From UBA3700 sp963592135 (GTDB taxonomy: Bacteria; Bacillota; Clostridia; Christensenellales; UBA3700), in contig CAVAVP010000015.1 in NCBI GenBank assembly GCA_963592135.1, positions 1 to 64,000 on the forward strand: a stretch of DNA of 64,000 bases, in the 5' to 3' direction. How positions within the stretch are numbered: position 1 is the stretch's first letter; the number at the start of each line of letters is the position of its first letter. The position numbers and the translations under genes are program-made. Below the pieces are notes generated by a model, which was not told the origin of the DNA, searched no databases, and was given only the letters and a program-made list of their open reading frames with translations. This document shows positions 62,308-64,000 of the stretch, piece by piece.

Positions 62308-62352
62308 ATAGAGGTTATTTGGCAAAAAAAACAATAACCTCTATTTTTTTTT
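62308..62352 (+). terminator. Strong terminator after argH
   Basis: Twelve-base perfect stem ATAGAGGTTATT (62308-62319) with AATAACCTCTAT (62333-62344), then nine T. From here to 62470 the sequence is AT-rich with nothing I can name. Confidence 0.93.
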
Positions 62353-62470
62353 CCAATTTGTATATAAATTAAATATGGACAAAATATGTTTTATAAATAT
62401 TCAATAAAATGAATAAAAATTAATAAATAAAAAATTCTTAAAAAAGGCATAAAAACTATAAAATTGGGTA

Positions 62471-62499
62471 TTGACACTATATTTTTGCTTTGGTACAAT
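62471..62499 (+). promoter_or_regulatory. Consensus promoter of the HU gene
   Basis: TTGACA (62471-62476), 17 bases, TACAAT (62494-62499). The transcript should start near 62506, giving a leader of about 118 bases. Confidence 0.8.
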
Positions 62500-62509
62500 G
62501 TAGTTGTGG

Positions 62510-62588
62510 ATGGATAAGGGGGGAAAGCTCGATATTCCAAGAAAATAGGTCTATCCATACAAAAAAATAATCGTTGTATATATACAAC
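62510..62588 (+). ncRNA. Structured leader of the HU mRNA
   Basis: ATGGATA (62510-62516) pairs with TATCCAT (62552-62558) around a loop that starts with six G and contains GAAAGCTCG. Downstream lies a 16-base perfect palindrome GTTGTATATATACAAC (62573-62588), 18 bases before the ribosome-binding site. No known RNA family is recognised. The palindrome could be a protein site or a small hairpin. Confidence 0.4.
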
Positions 62589-62623
62589 ACAAAAACTAAA
62601 TTTATAAGGAGAATTTGGAAATT

Positions 62624-62893
62624 ATGAATAAGACAGATTTAATCGCAGCAGTTGCAGATGCAGCTAAGATCACAAAAGTAGACGCAGAAAAAGCAGTTAA
62701 TGCTACAGTAGATTCTATTGTTGCAGCTTTAAAGAAAGGCGACAAGGTTGCTATCCAAGGATTTGGTGGCTTCGAAGTTAAGACAAGAGCAGCTAGAGTT
62801 GGTAAACACCCACAAACAGGTGCTAAGATTACTATCCCAGCTTCAAAGACAGTAGCTTTCAAAGTTGGTAAGGCTCTTAAGGAAACTCTTTAA
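62624..62893 (+). CDS. HU-family DNA-binding protein, 89 aa
   Basis: Standard HU: MNKTDLIAAVADAAKITK, GDKVAIQGFGGFEVKTRAARVGKHPQTG with the DNA-binding arm, and a C-terminal KTVAFKVGKALKE. It coats and bends DNA as the main nucleoid protein. The ATG at 62624 gives the correct N-terminus; an upstream TTG at 62615 sits too close to AAGGAG. Codon use (GCT, GTT, AAG-rich) fits high expression. Confidence 0.96.
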   Translation: MNKTDLIAAVADAAKITKVDAEKAVNATVDSIVAALKKGDKVAIQGFGGFEVKTRAARVGKHPQTGAKITIPASKTVAFKVGKALKETL

Positions 62894-62919
62894 TAGTTAA
62901 TTTAATTATCGAGAAAATT

Positions 62920-62949
62920 AAGCACTTAGAAATCTAGGTGCTTTTTTTT
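62920..62949 (+). terminator. Terminator after the HU gene
   Basis: AAGCACTTA (62920-62928) pairs with TAGGTGCTT (62935-62943) with one wobble pair over a six-base loop, followed by a T-run of eight. Confidence 0.85.
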
Positions 62950-62972
62950 ACATTATGATTTATAATCATCTT

Positions 62973-63431
62973 ATGGAAAAGATTAAAAATAGAAAACAAA
63001 AAGCTTTTGATTTATTTACACAAGGATATTGTTGCGCTCAAGCTGTTGCCGGAGCCTTTTCGGATTTAGTTAATATCTCCGAAGATGATTTATTAAATTT
63101 GTCTTGTTCTTATGGCGCAGGATTTTCAGGTACAAGAAATTTGTGTGGTGCTGTATCTAGCATTGGACTCGTTTTAGGTCTTGTAGATAAAATTGAAAAT
63201 ATAAAGCCACAAGATAAGCAACTAGTATTTGCTAAAGTATCTTCCTTGGCTGGAGAATTTCAAGATAAAAATGGCTCACTTATTTGTGCGGAACTTTTAA
63301 AAGGCGTAGCTGAAAAATATAAGAATTATACACTCCCTGTTGAAAATAAGGACGATAAGTTTGTAAGACCATGTATTATTTTTGTGTTAGAGTGTGTTGA
63401 TTTAATTGAAAAGTATTTAGAGAAGGAATAA
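62973..63431 (+). CDS. C-GCAxxG-C-C family (split-soret-like) protein, 152 aa
   Basis: Conserved cysteines: GYCCAQAV near the N-terminus, a GAGFSGTRNLCGAVSS block that carries the family's Cys-Gly pattern, CAELL, and RPCIIFVLECVDL at the end. This resembles the C_GCAxxG_C_C proteins, thought to bind metal or a redox cofactor; function is not established. I place the start at ATG 62973 because a TATAAT at 62961-62966 lies upstream of it; an in-frame ATG at 62955 would precede that box. Neither has a ribosome-binding site, so the mRNA may be leaderless. Confidence 0.8.
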   Translation: MEKIKNRKQKAFDLFTQGYCCAQAVAGAFSDLVNISEDDLLNLSCSYGAGFSGTRNLCGAVSSIGLVLGLVDKIENIKPQDKQLVFAKVSSLAGEFQDKNGSLICAELLKGVAEKYKNYTLPVENKDDKFVRPCIIFVLECVDLIEKYLEKE

Positions 63432-63466
63432 AATATATTTGTCAATAAGAAAAAACTAGAATGATT

Positions 63467-63503
63467 CTAGAAAGCACATATTACGTGTTTTCTAGTTTTT
63501 TTA
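63467..63503 (+). terminator. Terminator with an alternative hairpin
   Basis: CTAGAAAGCAC (63467-63477) pairs with GTGTTTTCTAG (63485-63495), one wobble, seven-base loop, then eight T. An overlapping stem CTAGAA/TTCTAG (63456-63461 with 63465-63470) competes with the first arm. This could tune termination or be incidental. Confidence 0.8.
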
Positions 63504-63567
63504 TTCTTGAATAATAAAATATAATATATTATTATATTAATGTTGAATTGAAAAGGAGAAGGATACT

Positions 63568-64000
63568 ATGAAAATAGCAAACGAGTATGCAAAAGACTAC
63601 AAAGTTCAAGAACAAACTGACTTTGCAGTAAAGGGAATTACTGATATTTGTAATGATATCGGTCCAAGACGCCCAGGTTCGCCAGAAGAATTAAAGGCAC
63701 AAGAATATATGGGCGATTTAATGAAGAAGTATTGTAATAAAACAGAAATTGAATCATTTACTCTTCACAGACAAGGATTTATGGGATTTATTCCGTTTAC
63801 TGTTGTTTGTGGTGTAGCTTCAGTTTTTGTAAATGCATTTGCTTCATCTTTAATAGCTTTTATTTTGTGCGTTCTAGCATTTGTTCCTTTTGTCTTGGAA
63901 TTTATTATGTATAAAGAATTTGATGATTGTTTATTCCCAAAACAAACATCTCATAACTTAATTAACACAGTATCTCCAAAGGGAGAAGTTAAGAAAAGAT
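63568..64000 (+). CDS. M28-family peptidase-like membrane protein, N-terminal part (cut by window edge)
   Basis: Open frame from ATG 63568 (AAAAGGAGAAGG upstream) to the end of the window, 144 codons. It begins MKIANEYAKDYKVQEQTDFAV, shows IGPRRPGSPEELKAQEYM (the GPRxPGS block of M28 aminopeptidase-like proteins), then two hydrophobic helices near residues 71-113, and ends in SHNLINTVSPKGEVKKR, which precedes the metal-binding part in relatives. The catalytic domain is outside the window, so activity cannot be judged. Confidence 0.7.
   Translation, partial: MKIANEYAKDYKVQEQTDFAVKGITDICNDIGPRRPGSPEELKAQEYMGDLMKKYCNKTEIESFTLHRQGFMGFIPFTVVCGVASVFVNAFASSLIAFILCVLAFVPFVLEFIMYKEFDDCLFPKQTSHNLINTVSPKGEVKKR

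Overview
The window looks like a chromosome segment of a low-GC Bacillota, most likely an uncultured gut Clostridia-type bacterium. Support comes from the very AT-rich codon use with the standard code (TGA acts as a stop). Strong Shine-Dalgarno sites and TTGACA/TATAAT promoters are common. The ribosomal gene order rplU-prp-rpmA is present, with an L27 that carries the Firmicutes cleavable N-terminus. Other clade markers are an L21-type leader, the radical SAM/DUF2344/RNase G run, and SipW-like and TasA-like secretion genes. The exact lineage cannot be read from this sequence. I saw no tRNA, rRNA, CRISPR array, insertion sequence or prophage.

Layout. 1-5300: a tightly coupled operon of unknown function (SF1 helicase-like ATPase, coiled-coil protein, membrane-anchored GLUG-repeat protein, small membrane protein). 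5331-8825: a heterodimeric ABC exporter. 9255-14419: a minus-strand cell-surface block (InlB-type repeat protein, small TasA-like protein, SipW-like signal peptidase) with a divergent XRE regulator. Two matching palindromes lie on the promoter that faces the surface genes. 14514-21494: a condensation-domain protein with a low-molecular-weight phosphatase, Ppx/GppA, a Sel1-repeat protein, Maf and an MreB-like protein. 21646-29771: glucokinase, a radical SAM pair, RNase G and the L21/Prp/L27 operon. This conserved run is split by an accessory insert holding an ADP-ribosylglycohydrolase and a structured leader. 29955-32508: NAD synthetase with an unusual N-terminal HTH-like extension, and a MazG-like protein. 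32511-34909: TetR regulator and membrane proteins. 35018-37963: GH38 alpha-mannosidase. 38048-38982: a decayed Phd/zeta toxin-antitoxin pair.

39035-55192 is the most substantial accessory system. An AraC regulator faces a 14-gene plus-strand run with almost no gaps. It encodes the lower hexuronate pathway (glucuronate isomerase, mannonate dehydratase, an SDR reductase, KDG kinase, KDPG aldolase). It also encodes three Gfo/Idh/MocA oxidoreductases, a xylose-isomerase-like TIM-barrel protein, a cupin, a GDPD-like protein, a cytosolic six-hairpin glycosidase-like protein, a GPH-family transporter and a lipoprotein. The combination suggests uptake of a uronic-acid-containing glycoside, cleavage inside the cell possibly through a keto-sugar (oxidation/elimination) route, and flow into the Entner-Doudoroff intermediates.

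55236-64000 holds a flavin reductase, an MFS remnant, two lipoproteins (one an alpha/beta hydrolase), argGH with ArgR-like sites, HU with a structured leader, a C-GCAxxG-C-C protein, and the start of an M28-type peptidase cut by the window edge.
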